In this document: positions 5,334 to 12,118 of the stretch, piece by piece
Position numbering within the stretch: the stretch's first letter is position 1
Layout: every line of letters starts with the position of its first letter
Assembly: GCA_046726215.1 (NCBI GenBank)
Contig: JBKPAA010000036.1
Coordinates: 1-12,118 of the forward strand
DNA length: 12,118 bases
Source: DASQUK01 sp046726215
GTDB taxonomy: Bacteria > Actinomycetota > Acidimicrobiia > Acidimicrobiales > VFJN01
Direction of reading: 5' to 3'
Notes under the pieces: model-generated
Database searches by the model: none
Seen by the model: only the letters and a program-made list of their open reading frames with translations
What the model was told of the DNA's origin: nothing
Position numbers and translations under genes: made by a program

Positions 5334-7079
5334 ATGCAGGTGATCGCTACTGCCGGCCATGTGGATCATGGCAAGTCGACGTTGGTCAGGGGGCTCACGG
5401 GGGTGGAGCCCGATCGGTTCGCCGAGGAGCGGCGCCGAGGGTTGACGATCGACCTGGGGTTCGCGGAGATGGTCAGCCCGTCGGGCGTGTCGATCGCGTT
5501 CGTGGATGTCCCGGGGCACGTGCGGTTCATCAAGAACATGTTGGCCGGGGTGGGTGCGGTGGACACGTGCCTGTTCGTGGTGGCGGCGAACGAGGGATGG
5601 AAGCCGCAGTCCGAGGAGCACCTGCGGATCCTCGAGCTGGTGGGTGTGCGCCGAGGCGTCGTCGTGTTGACCAAGATCGATGTGGCCGGGGACGACCTGG
5701 TCGGGCTCGCGCTGGCCGAGGTGGCAGAGTCGTTGGCGGGGAGTCCGCTGGACCGTGCGGAAGTGGTCGCCGTGGACGCGACAGACGGGGCAGGGCTGGA
5801 GGAGCTGCGGTGGGCCCTCGATCGTCTGGTGACGGCCGCGCCACCGGCGGTCGATCGGGGGCGGCCCCGCTTGTGGGTCGACCGGTCGTTCGCCATCCGG
5901 GGGGCGGGCACGGTGGTGACCGGGACGCTGACCGATGGGCCGTTGGCCGTGGGCGAGCAAGTGGAGGTCGCCACCCGACAAGGTGTGCACCGGCTGCGGA
6001 TCCGGGGTCTGCAGTCGTTCGGGCGCGACCGGGACGTCGCCGAGCCCGGGTCGCGGGTGGCCATCAACCTTGCTGGGATCCACCACCGGGCGGTACGCCG
6101 CGGCCACGTCGTGGTCCGGCCGGGGCAGTGGCACCGCACGCGGCGCTGCGACGCGTTCCTCCGGGTCCTGCCGGCCGTGGCCCATCGGGTGTCGCGCCGC
6201 GCCGCGCTCGCGGCCTACATCGGTAGCGGCGAGTGCCCGATCCGCCTCAACGTCCTGCGGGGTGACAGCATCGGCCCCGGCGAGACAGGCCTGGTGCGGA
6301 TGCAGCTGCCGGAGGCGCTGCCGCTGCTAACGGGTGACCGGTTCGTCGTACGCGACCTGGGTCGGGCAGAGACCATTGGCGGTGGCGAGGTGCTCGATGT
6401 CGATCCCGTGCTCCCTATCTCACGCGCGCGTCCCGACCGGTCGATCGATCGGGTGATCGCGGAGCGTGGCTGGGTGCGTCCCGACGAGCTCGAGCGGCTC
6501 ACCGGCCAGCGCCGCGAGCCGACCGTCGGTTCCTGGGTCGTGGATCCGGTCCGGTTGGCCACTGCCCGCAACCAGCTTGCGGCCCGGGTCGAGGCTTCGC
6601 CGGCGCCGGGGTTGGACGTGGCCGAACTGGACGATCGTGAGCGGGCGGTCCTGGCCTCGCTCGCGGACGTCGTCGTCAGCCATGGGCGGGCGCGTGTCGC
6701 GGCGTCGGATGCCTCGGACCTGCTCGAGGATCATCCCTTCATCGCCGCGTTGGAGGCGGAGCCGTTCTCGCCGCCATCGCCGGCGGAGCTCGGCATCGAC
6801 CAGGCCGCGGTCCGCCAGCTCGTACGCCGGGGCCGGGTGATCGAGCGCGACGGCCTCTACTTCGCACCGGCGGCCATTGAGCGGGCCGCGGCGCTCGTCG
6901 AACGGTTGTCCGGCGAGCACCCCGACGGCGTGACGGTCGGCCAGCTCCGCGAGGCGATGGGAACCACCCGCAAATGGGCGGTGCCGCTGGCCGCATTGCT
7001 CGACGCCCGGGGAATTACCCGCCGCCGGGGCGACCTGCGCGTCCCGGGCCCCCGGCTCGCGACCCGGGGCCGGGCCTAG
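5334..7079 (+). CDS. selB: Selenocysteine-specific translation elongation factor SelB
   Basis: SelB is a GTPase that binds Sec-tRNA and the SECIS hairpin and brings the tRNA to the ribosome at UGA. The 581-residue protein has the G domain at about 1-170: P-loop AGHVDHGKST (7-16), switch motif RGLTIDLGF (35-43) with Thr38, DVPGH (58-62) and TKID (113-116), which in SelB replaces the NKxD of EF-Tu. Beta-barrel domains follow to about 345, including RSFAIRGAGTVVTGTL, a SelB hallmark. The C-terminal part is made of winged helices; the last, from REAMGTTRKWAVPLAALLDA to RRGDLRVPG, matches the SECIS-binding WH4. It is slightly shorter than E. coli SelB (614). It converges on the formate dehydrogenase operon, whose alpha gene holds the UGA it serves. 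selA, selC and selD must lie elsewhere. Confidence 0.97.
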   Translation: MQVIATAGHVDHGKSTLVRGLTGVEPDRFAEERRRGLTIDLGFAEMVSPSGVSIAFVDVPGHVRFIKNMLAGVGAVDTCLFVVAANEGWKPQSEEHLRILELVGVRRGVVVLTKIDVAGDDLVGLALAEVAESLAGSPLDRAEVVAVDATDGAGLEELRWALDRLVTAAPPAVDRGRPRLWVDRSFAIRGAGTVVTGTLTDGPLAVGEQVEVATRQGVHRLRIRGLQSFGRDRDVAEPGSRVAINLAGIHHRAVRRGHVVVRPGQWHRTRRCDAFLRVLPAVAHRVSRRAALAAYIGSGECPIRLNVLRGDSIGPGETGLVRMQLPEALPLLTGDRFVVRDLGRAETIGGGEVLDVDPVLPISRARPDRSIDRVIAERGWVRPDELERLTGQRREPTVGSWVVDPVRLATARNQLAARVEASPAPGLDVAELDDRERAVLASLADVVVSHGRARVAASDASDLLEDHPFIAALEAEPFSPPSPAELGIDQAAVRQLVRRGRVIERDGLYFAPAAIERAAALVERLSGEHPDGVTVGQLREAMGTTRKWAVPLAALLDARGITRRRGDLRVPGPRLATRGRA

Positions 7080-7088
7080 ACAACCGGC

Positions 7089-7101
7089 GGCGAGCGTCGC
7101 C
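7089..7101. terminator. Small hairpin between convergent selB and fdhE
   Basis: GGCGA-GCG-TCGCC forms a 5-bp stem in the 33-nt gap between the two convergent stop codons. It could act in both directions, but it has no T-run and is weak. The two transcripts probably overlap at their 3' ends. Confidence 0.25.
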
Positions 7102-7112
7102 TCGCGGGTGCA

Positions 7113-7946
7113 TCACACGCCGGCCAGAGACGACGTCGCGCGAGCGAAGCCGCGCTGCTGCGCCCACACGTCCAGGGTGAGCGTGGCGACGTCGTCGACC
7201 AGGGGGACGAGGGCAACTGCACCGGGCTCCCGGAGATCGAAGGTCTTGATGTAGCCGCGGCAGGTGGCGCACGTGTCGACCCGAACCGACCGCCGCCCCT
7301 CGACAAGGAACGACTCCATGAGCCGGGGATCCTCCTCACCGCAGACGGCGCAGGTGACGCGGGGGTACGGCCACCACGTCGCGCACCGACCGCAGACGAG
7401 CGAACGCGGCGAGCCCGCCATGAACTCGCCGCTCTCCTCGGCGATGGCCGACGCCTGCGGCTGGCCACCGCACGCCGGGCAGGCACCCCCCTTCCACTCG
7501 TCGGGGAGGGCCACTCTGGTGGCGCCGATCTCGAGCACGGGACCGGCGGCGACCCACACCCAGAAGCCGAGACGGGGCTCCACCAAGGCCACGTCGTCGA
7601 GCCACGTCTCGACGACCGCCGCCGACTCGGATGGGGCGAGCGCCCGCAGTCGGTCGCCGGCCTCGCCCAGCGCCGGTGGGACGGCAGCGCGCAGTGTCGT
7701 GATCGCGAGCCCCAGCTCCTGCACGATGGACGGCGCGGCGCCCTGGACATCGAGCAGCGGGAAAGCTTCGTCGTCGGCCCGGGCCGCGACCCGCGACACG
7801 CCCGCTCGGGCCTGCTGGTGGCGCAGGACAGCGACCAGCACCGACAGTGGGGCGTGGGCGGCGCCGTCCTCGTCGCCGAGGAGCCGTTCGGCGCGGGCGA
7901 GGCGCACCTCGAGCGCGCCCGGGCCACCCCGGGACCCTCGTCTCAC
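7113..7946 (-). CDS. fdhE: Formate dehydrogenase accessory protein FdhE
   Basis: FdhE is a cytoplasmic rubredoxin-like protein needed to make active membrane-bound formate dehydrogenase; E. coli FdhE interacts with the catalytic subunit and binds iron. The 277-residue product has an all-helical N-terminal half, then four CxxC pairs: Cys156/159 (CPACG), Cys185/188, Cys199/202 (CAVCG) and Cys226/229 (CATCRGYIKTFD). The motif DTCATCRGYIKTFD is the family hallmark. It is the last gene of the operon, starting 7 nt after the gamma stop. The GTG at 7946 lacks a clear ribosome binding site, so translation probably depends on coupling. A start a few codons later is possible. The C-terminal half is well supported; the extreme N-terminus (RRGSRGGPG) may not be translated. 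Confidence 0.93.
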   Translation of the reverse strand: MRRGSRGGPGALEVRLARAERLLGDEDGAAHAPLSVLVAVLRHQQARAGVSRVAARADDEAFPLLDVQGAAPSIVQELGLAITTLRAAVPPALGEAGDRLRALAPSESAAVVETWLDDVALVEPRLGFWVWVAAGPVLEIGATRVALPDEWKGGACPACGGQPQASAIAEESGEFMAGSPRSLVCGRCATWWPYPRVTCAVCGEEDPRLMESFLVEGRRSVRVDTCATCRGYIKTFDLREPGAVALVPLVDDVATLTLDVWAQQRGFARATSSLAGV

Positions 7947-7953
7947 GGTGGGG

Positions 7954-8691
7954 TCACGGCGTCGGCTCGGCCGGCTCGGTGCTCTCCGCCGCCGGCGGCT
8001 CGGGCCTCTCCGGCTCGCTGTGGCTGGTCTCGCGGTACCAGCGCGGGTGGTGCCAGGCGGCCCACCCCCGGGTGACCCGACCGGTTGTCATGCCCGCCAG
8101 CGTCCCGGGGAACAGGAACACCGAGAGCAGCACGTGGATGATGAAGCCCCCGACCATGACCAGGTACGCGGCGTGGTGGATCAGCCGCGACCACTCGCGC
8201 ACGCCGTCGCCGGCAACCGACGGGAACCACAGCGGGATGCCCGACAGCAGCAACACGATCCCGAACACCAGCGATAACCAGAAGTAGCCCTTCTGTCCGC
8301 CGTTCCAGCGGCCGTTGTCGAGCCCTGCATGCCCCGTGCGGGCGTAGCGCCGCAGCCGCCGGAACCAGGCCCGGTCGGTGGCATCCAGCATCATCCCGCG
8401 TGCCCAGATCAACAGCATCATCACGATCCCGACGGTGAAGGCGACACCGATCCACGGGTGCGCCGCCCGCATGGTCTGGCCACCGCCGAACAGGCCGGAG
8501 AGCCAGGCCAGCCGTGGGTAGGCCAGCGCCATGCCCGACAGCATCAGGGCGACGAAGGTGATCGCCACCTCCCAGTGGAGCACACGCTCGAACAGGTCGT
8601 AGCGGGTGATGACGGCCGGCTCGGGCTCGACGGCCTCGACGCGCTCGCGCTCGATAACGTCCCCCCGGCCGGCCTCCGCGGTGACGGTCAT
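7954..8691 (-). CDS. fdnI: Formate dehydrogenase gamma subunit, cytochrome b
   Basis: This is the membrane cytochrome b that anchors the enzyme and passes electrons from the beta subunit to quinone. The 245-residue protein has four predicted membrane segments (about 39-58, 78-98, 136-157, 175-195). Candidate haem b ligands are His39 (RVLHWE), His78 (AAHPWIG), His172/173 (LIHHAAY) and His186 (FIIHVLLS). The motif GRWNGGQKGYFW (127-138) is typical of FdnI/FdoI. The ATG at 8691 overlaps the beta stop as ATGA, giving tight coupling; longer in-frame starts would run deep into the beta gene and add no homology. The tail from about 222 is rich in Pro, Glu and Ser and extends past the E. coli family end. 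FdnI and FdoI types cannot be separated from sequence alone. Confidence 0.94.
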   Translation of the reverse strand: MTVTAEAGRGDVIERERVEAVEPEPAVITRYDLFERVLHWEVAITFVALMLSGMALAYPRLAWLSGLFGGGQTMRAAHPWIGVAFTVGIVMMLLIWARGMMLDATDRAWFRRLRRYARTGHAGLDNGRWNGGQKGYFWLSLVFGIVLLLSGIPLWFPSVAGDGVREWSRLIHHAAYLVMVGGFIIHVLLSVFLFPGTLAGMTTGRVTRGWAAWHHPRWYRETSHSEPERPEPPAAESTEPAEPTP

Positions 8692-9665
8692 CGCTCTGCC
8701 TCCTCGGTCTCCTGCGACTCCCCGGGCTCCTGGGGCTCCTGGGGCTCCGCTGGCCCCGGCGGCTCGCGGCCCAGCCGCTCGGCCTCGGCCACCGCCTCCG
8801 CCTCGGGCGGCGGGGCCTTGCGCCCGACACGCAGCCAGTAGAGGCCCGCGCCGATAAGCCCCGCCCACGTGGCGACGGCGCCGATGCCCCGCAGCCCGCG
8901 CAGCTTGCCGATGAAGCTCAGGTTCGACCGCACGTCGGGGTCCTCGGGGAGCCCGTAGTCACCGAGCATGTCGCCCCGCGGCACCACGTACATCATGTGG
9001 AGCCCATTGACGCCGGACGGGTCGTACAGCATGGCATCGTCGAACCCTCGGCCGTGCAGCTTGTCGACCTTGGCCTCCCCGTACGCGACCATCTCCTGCC
9101 TGGACCCGAACCGGATCGACCCGGTGGGGCAGGCCTTCACACAGGCCGGCTCGAGGCCCCCGGCGACCCGGTCGACGCACATCGTGCACTTGTAGACCTT
9201 CTTGGTCTTGGTGTCGAAGCGGGGGATGTCGAACGGGCAGCCAGTCACGCAGTACTGGCAGCCGATGCACTTCGTCTGGTCGAAATCGACGATGCCGTTC
9301 TCGTACTGGACGACCGCACCGGGCGCCGGGCATGCCAGCAGGCAGCCCGGCTCGTCACAATGCAGGCAGCTGTCCTTGCGGATCAGCCACGCCAGATCGC
9401 CGTTGTCGAGGTCGACCTCCTTGAAGCGCATGAGGTCCCAGGTGCTCGCAGTCAGGTCCTCGTGGCTCTGGTAACTGCCGAAGTTGAAGGTGTCGTCGGG
9501 CTCGAGGTCGTTCCACTCCTTGCAGGCGATCTCGCACGCCTTGCAGCCGATGCACAGATCGATGTCGACGAGCTTCGACACCTCGACGCTCTCTCGGCGG
9601 ATGTTGGTGCCGGACGACGGTGATGCCGACTTCCGGCGGATGGCCAGACCGAGCTCGGTGGACAT
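8688..9665 (-). CDS. fdnH: Formate dehydrogenase beta subunit, iron-sulfur protein
   Basis: This electron-transfer subunit (also called fdxH) carries electrons from the molybdopterin subunit to the cytochrome b. The 325-residue protein has the sixteen cysteines of four [4Fe-4S] clusters: Cys38/41/44/48, Cys100/103/108/112, Cys133/136/139/143 and Cys160/163/175/179. One membrane helix lies at about 260-278 (GIGAVATWAGLIGAGLYWL), as in E. coli FdnH, where it anchors the subunit. It has no signal peptide of its own and would be exported with the Tat-targeted alpha subunit. The start at 9665 follows a GGGAGG site and lies 10 nt after the alpha stop. The tail after 279 is long and rich in Pro, Glu and Gln, unlike E. 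coli FdnH (294 residues), and contains a small DNA repeat. Confidence 0.96.
   Translation of the reverse strand: MSTELGLAIRRKSASPSSGTNIRRESVEVSKLVDIDLCIGCKACEIACKEWNDLEPDDTFNFGSYQSHEDLTASTWDLMRFKEVDLDNGDLAWLIRKDSCLHCDEPGCLLACPAPGAVVQYENGIVDFDQTKCIGCQYCVTGCPFDIPRFDTKTKKVYKCTMCVDRVAGGLEPACVKACPTGSIRFGSRQEMVAYGEAKVDKLHGRGFDDAMLYDPSGVNGLHMMYVVPRGDMLGDYGLPEDPDVRSNLSFIGKLRGLRGIGAVATWAGLIGAGLYWLRVGRKAPPPEAEAVAEAERLGREPPGPAEPQEPQEPGESQETEEAER
8725..8748. repeat. 9-nt tandem repeat inside the beta subunit tail
   Basis: GGCTCCTGG is repeated 2.7 times in plus-strand reading. On the minus strand it encodes PQEPQEP in the disordered C-terminal tail. Because the unit is a multiple of three, changes in copy number would keep the frame. 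Confidence 0.7.
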
Positions 9666-9670
9666 GCTGG

Positions 9671-9676
9671 CCTCCC
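9671..9676 (-). promoter_or_regulatory. Ribosome binding site of the beta subunit
   Basis: GGGAGG overlaps the last base of the alpha subunit stop codon (TAGGGAGG) and ends 5 nt before the beta ATG. The arrangement points to coupled translation of the two subunits. Confidence 0.75.
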
Positions 9677-12118
9677 TAAGCCCTCTCGACGTTGACGAGG
9701 AAGCCCTTGTACTCGGGCGTGCGGACGTTGGCGTCGCCGATGTAGGGCGTCAGCAGGTTGGCCATCATCGGCGCCGCTTCGCCTTCCCCTTTGCCGCCGG
9801 CGTAGTGCCAGTGCACCGGGATGCCGACCTGGTAGACGACCTTGCCGTCACCGATCCGCAGCGGGCGCATCCGCTTGGTGACTAGGGCGACTCCCTCCAC
9901 CTCCCCCCGCTTGGACCTCACCCGGACCCGGCCCCCGTTGTCGATCCCCTTCTCGTCGGCCAGCTCGACGGGGAGCTCGACGAAGAAGTCGGGCATGGCC
10001 TCGACCAGGTAGGGCACGTTCTGGGTCACGTAGTGCTCGTGCTCGGCGACTCGGTAGGTCGTGGCGACGTAGGGGAACTCGGCGTCGTCCTCGGCGAAGC
10101 TGGCCGGGGCGCCCTCGTACAGGAACGCGGCGGGGTTGCGCCGAGTGCCCGACAACAGGTTGTCGATCGGTGCCTCGGTCTGCTCGTAGTGCTCGGGGAA
10201 CGGCCCGTCGGTCGTGAGGTTCTTCGGGGCGAAGAGCCGCGCCACACCCTCGCCGGTCATGATGAACGCGCCCTTGCCCTCCTCCGGACCGGAGGTGGCG
10301 GTGATGTCGGGCACGTCCCCAACCCACTTGGACCCGTTCCACTGGATCCCGGGACGGGTGGGATCCCACGGCTGCCCGTCGGCGTCGGCCGACGCCCGGT
10401 TGTAGAGGATCCGCCGGTTGAGGGGCCACGACCAGGTCCAGTCATGGAAGTAGCCGAGGCCGGTGGGGTCGGCGACGCCGCGACGGTCCATCTGGTTGCC
10501 GTCCTCCGTCCAGGAACCGCAGTAGATCCAGTTCCCGGACGCGGTGGTGCCGTCGTCGGCCAGGTCGACGAACGTCACCAGCTGCTCACCACTGTCGAGG
10601 TTGGAGCCGTTGACCTCCTGCGCCAGCTCCTCGAGTCCCGGGTTGGTCGGGTCGGCGTAGGGCCAGTGCAGGTTGAGCACCGGGTCGGGGAACGCGCCGC
10701 CCTCCTCCTCGTACAGATCCTGCAGTCGCTGGTAGAGCTCGCCGAGGATCCGGTTGTCGTCCCTGGCTTCGCCCGTCGCGGGCAGGACCTGGTGCTTCCA
10801 CTGGGCCCACCGCCCCGAGTTGGTGAACGACCCGGACTTCTCGATCCAGTGGGTCGCCGGCAGGAACAGTGCCTCGGTCTGGATGTCCCCGGGATCGACG
10901 CCGGGCGCCCGCCAGAACTCCGACGCCGAGGTCGGCAATGGATCCATGATCACCAGCCACTTCAGGTTGGCGAGCGACTCCGCCATCCGGGTCGAGTCCG
11001 GGCCGACGGTCACGCCCGTGAAACCGCCGTAGATGATGCCGTCGAGCCGGCCGGCGCGGGCCTCGTCGTGGATGGTGAGCCACGACGAGTTCTTCTCCGG
11101 TTTGGGGATCCACGAGTAGGCGAAGTCGTTGCCCGCGGTCGCAGCGTCGCCGAAGAACGCCTTCAGTTGGCTGACCAGGAACTTCCCGTAGTTATTCCCG
11201 AAGAAGTTGATGGAGTTGGGGCGCAGCTGCTTCGCGGGGACCATGTCGAGGTAGTCAGCCATGGTCTCCATGCCGGGGCGAGGGATGGCCAGGTAGCCCG
11301 GGAGGATCTCCCACGAGATGGCGTTGTCGGTGTTGCCCTGGATGTTGGCGTGGCCGCGTTCGGCGTTGACCCCGCCACCGGGGATGCCGACGTTGCCGAG
11401 CAGCATCTGCAGCAGGCCGATGCCCCGGATCATCTGCACCCCGGACGTGTGGTGAGTGAGCCCGACGGCGTAGACGACGCTGCCGGACTTATCGGCCGCG
11501 CCGGTCGCGCCGAACTCCTCGGCGACCGCGACGAACTTGTCTTCGGGGATCCCGGTGATCTGGGAGACCAACTCAGGCGTGTAGCGGCTGTAATGCTCCT
11601 TCATCAGTTGGAAGACGCAGCGGGGGTCCTGGAGAGTGGGGTCCACTCGAGCGAAGCCACCGGCATCGCGCTCGTAGTCCCACGTGGTGGTGTCGTAGGT
11701 GCGCTCGGCCTCGTCGTAGCCGGAGAAGAGCCCGTCCTCGAACGCGTAGCCCGCGGCCACGATGAATGATGCGTTGGTGTGGAGGCGGACGTAGTCCTCC
11801 TGGTAGAGCTCGTTATCGAGGACGTAGTTGATCAGACCGCCGAAGAACGCCGTGTCCGTCCCCGCGCGGATGGGCACGAAGACATCGGCGATGGCCGACG
11901 TCCGAGTGAACCGAGGATCGACGTGGATGATGCGCGTGCCCCGCTCGTCGCGCCCGACGTGGGCCCACTTCCACCCGCACGGGTGGTTCTCCGCGGGATT
12001 GGCCCCGATGACCAGGATGACGTCACTGTTCTTGAAGTCACGCCAGTGATTCGTCATGGCCCCTCGGCCGAAGCTGGCGGCCAAACTGGCCACCGTGGGA
12101 CCGTGTCAGACCCGGGCC
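9676..12118 (-). CDS. fdnG: Formate dehydrogenase alpha subunit, selenocysteine-containing (partial, N-terminus off the edge)
   Basis: This is the catalytic molybdopterin subunit that oxidises formate to CO2. The window holds the residues from ARV-Sec-HGPTVASLAAS to the stop at 9676, 809 of them after Sec. E. coli FdnG has Sec at 196 of 1015, so about 190 residues, including the Tat signal and the first [4Fe-4S] site, lie beyond the right edge. Sec at 12106-12108 is followed by the conserved His, then FGRGAMTNHW and VIGANPAENHPCGWKWAH, and later LGNVGIPGGGVNAERGHANIQG, all matching FdnG/FdoG. The C-terminal domain ends EYKGFLVNVERA. A gene caller that treats TGA as stop will start this gene at the GTG at 12093 and report an 805-residue protein without its catalytic residue. 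It is the first visible gene of the alpha-beta-gamma-fdhE operon. Tat export, hence an outward-facing enzyme, is inferred from the family. Confidence 0.96.
12076..12094 (-). promoter_or_regulatory. SECIS-like hairpin of the formate dehydrogenase mRNA
   Basis: On the minus strand GGUGGCC, loop AGUUU, then GGCCGCC form a 7-bp stem with one G-U pair. The stem begins exactly 11 nt after the UGA, the spacing of bacterial SECIS elements. The loop sits at the same offset from UGA (18 nt) as the AGUCU loop of E. coli fdnG and keeps the A-G-U start. SelB WH4 would bind it. I do not see the bulged U of E. coli fdhF. The hairpin lies within coding sequence, as expected in bacteria. Confidence 0.75.
12106..12108 (-). 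other. Selenocysteine codon (UGA)
   Basis: In-frame TGA between ARV and HGPTVASL. The frame is open on both sides up to the window edge, and E. coli FdnG has Sec in the same context. Recoding is supported by the hairpin just downstream and by selB in the same window. Confidence 0.93.

Noticed and set aside
4125..6226. Two long plus-strand frames (382 and 434 codons) over the SBP56 and selB genes
   Set aside because: Arg/Gly/Pro-rich shadow translations of the true genes in another frame.
10033..11769. Open frame of 578 codons on the plus strand
   Set aside because: It lies wholly antisense to the formate dehydrogenase alpha gene, whose homology is unambiguous. Such shadows are common at high GC.
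12091..12093. GTG as the start of the formate dehydrogenase alpha gene
   Set aside because: The homologous frame continues upstream through the TGA with ARV-Sec-HGPT, so this GTG is an internal valine codon.

Overview
The window is GC-rich DNA that looks like an actinobacterial chromosome. Real genes use mostly G or C in third codon positions, several starts are GTG, and one gene belongs to the mycothiol-dependent maleylpyruvate isomerase superfamily, which is typical of mycothiol-making actinobacteria. No species can be named from the sequence.

The right half (about 5.3-12.1 kb) is a selenium-dependent formate oxidation module. On the minus strand runs an operon for a membrane-bound, FdnGHI-type formate dehydrogenase: the alpha subunit (its N-terminus lies off the right edge), the iron-sulfur beta subunit, the cytochrome b gamma subunit, and the maturation protein FdhE. 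Genes in this operon overlap or lie within 10 nt of each other. The alpha subunit reads through an in-frame TGA at 12106-12108, in the exact context of the active-site selenocysteine of FdnG. A SECIS-like hairpin starts 11 nt after it. Facing this operon on the plus strand, and ending 33 nt from it, is selB, the elongation factor that delivers Sec-tRNA to that UGA. selA, selC and selD are not in the window.

Upstream of selB, on the plus strand, is an SBP56/methanethiol oxidase family gene. Its known reaction makes formaldehyde, H2S and H2O2, so its neighbourhood with formate dehydrogenase suggests a C1-sulfur link; this is inference. Between it and selB lies an antisense remnant of a MarR-like winged helix.

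The left part (1-3.5 kb) is gene-poor. It holds a DUF2188 small protein gene, a coupled pair (a small hypothetical protein plus a DinB/MDMPI-fold protein), a possible gene start running off the left edge, a 25-bp near-perfect palindrome resembling a TetR-type operator, and two diverged 53-bp direct repeats flanking the coupled pair. The rest of this part has open frames in many registers, as expected from high GC, but none that I recognise.
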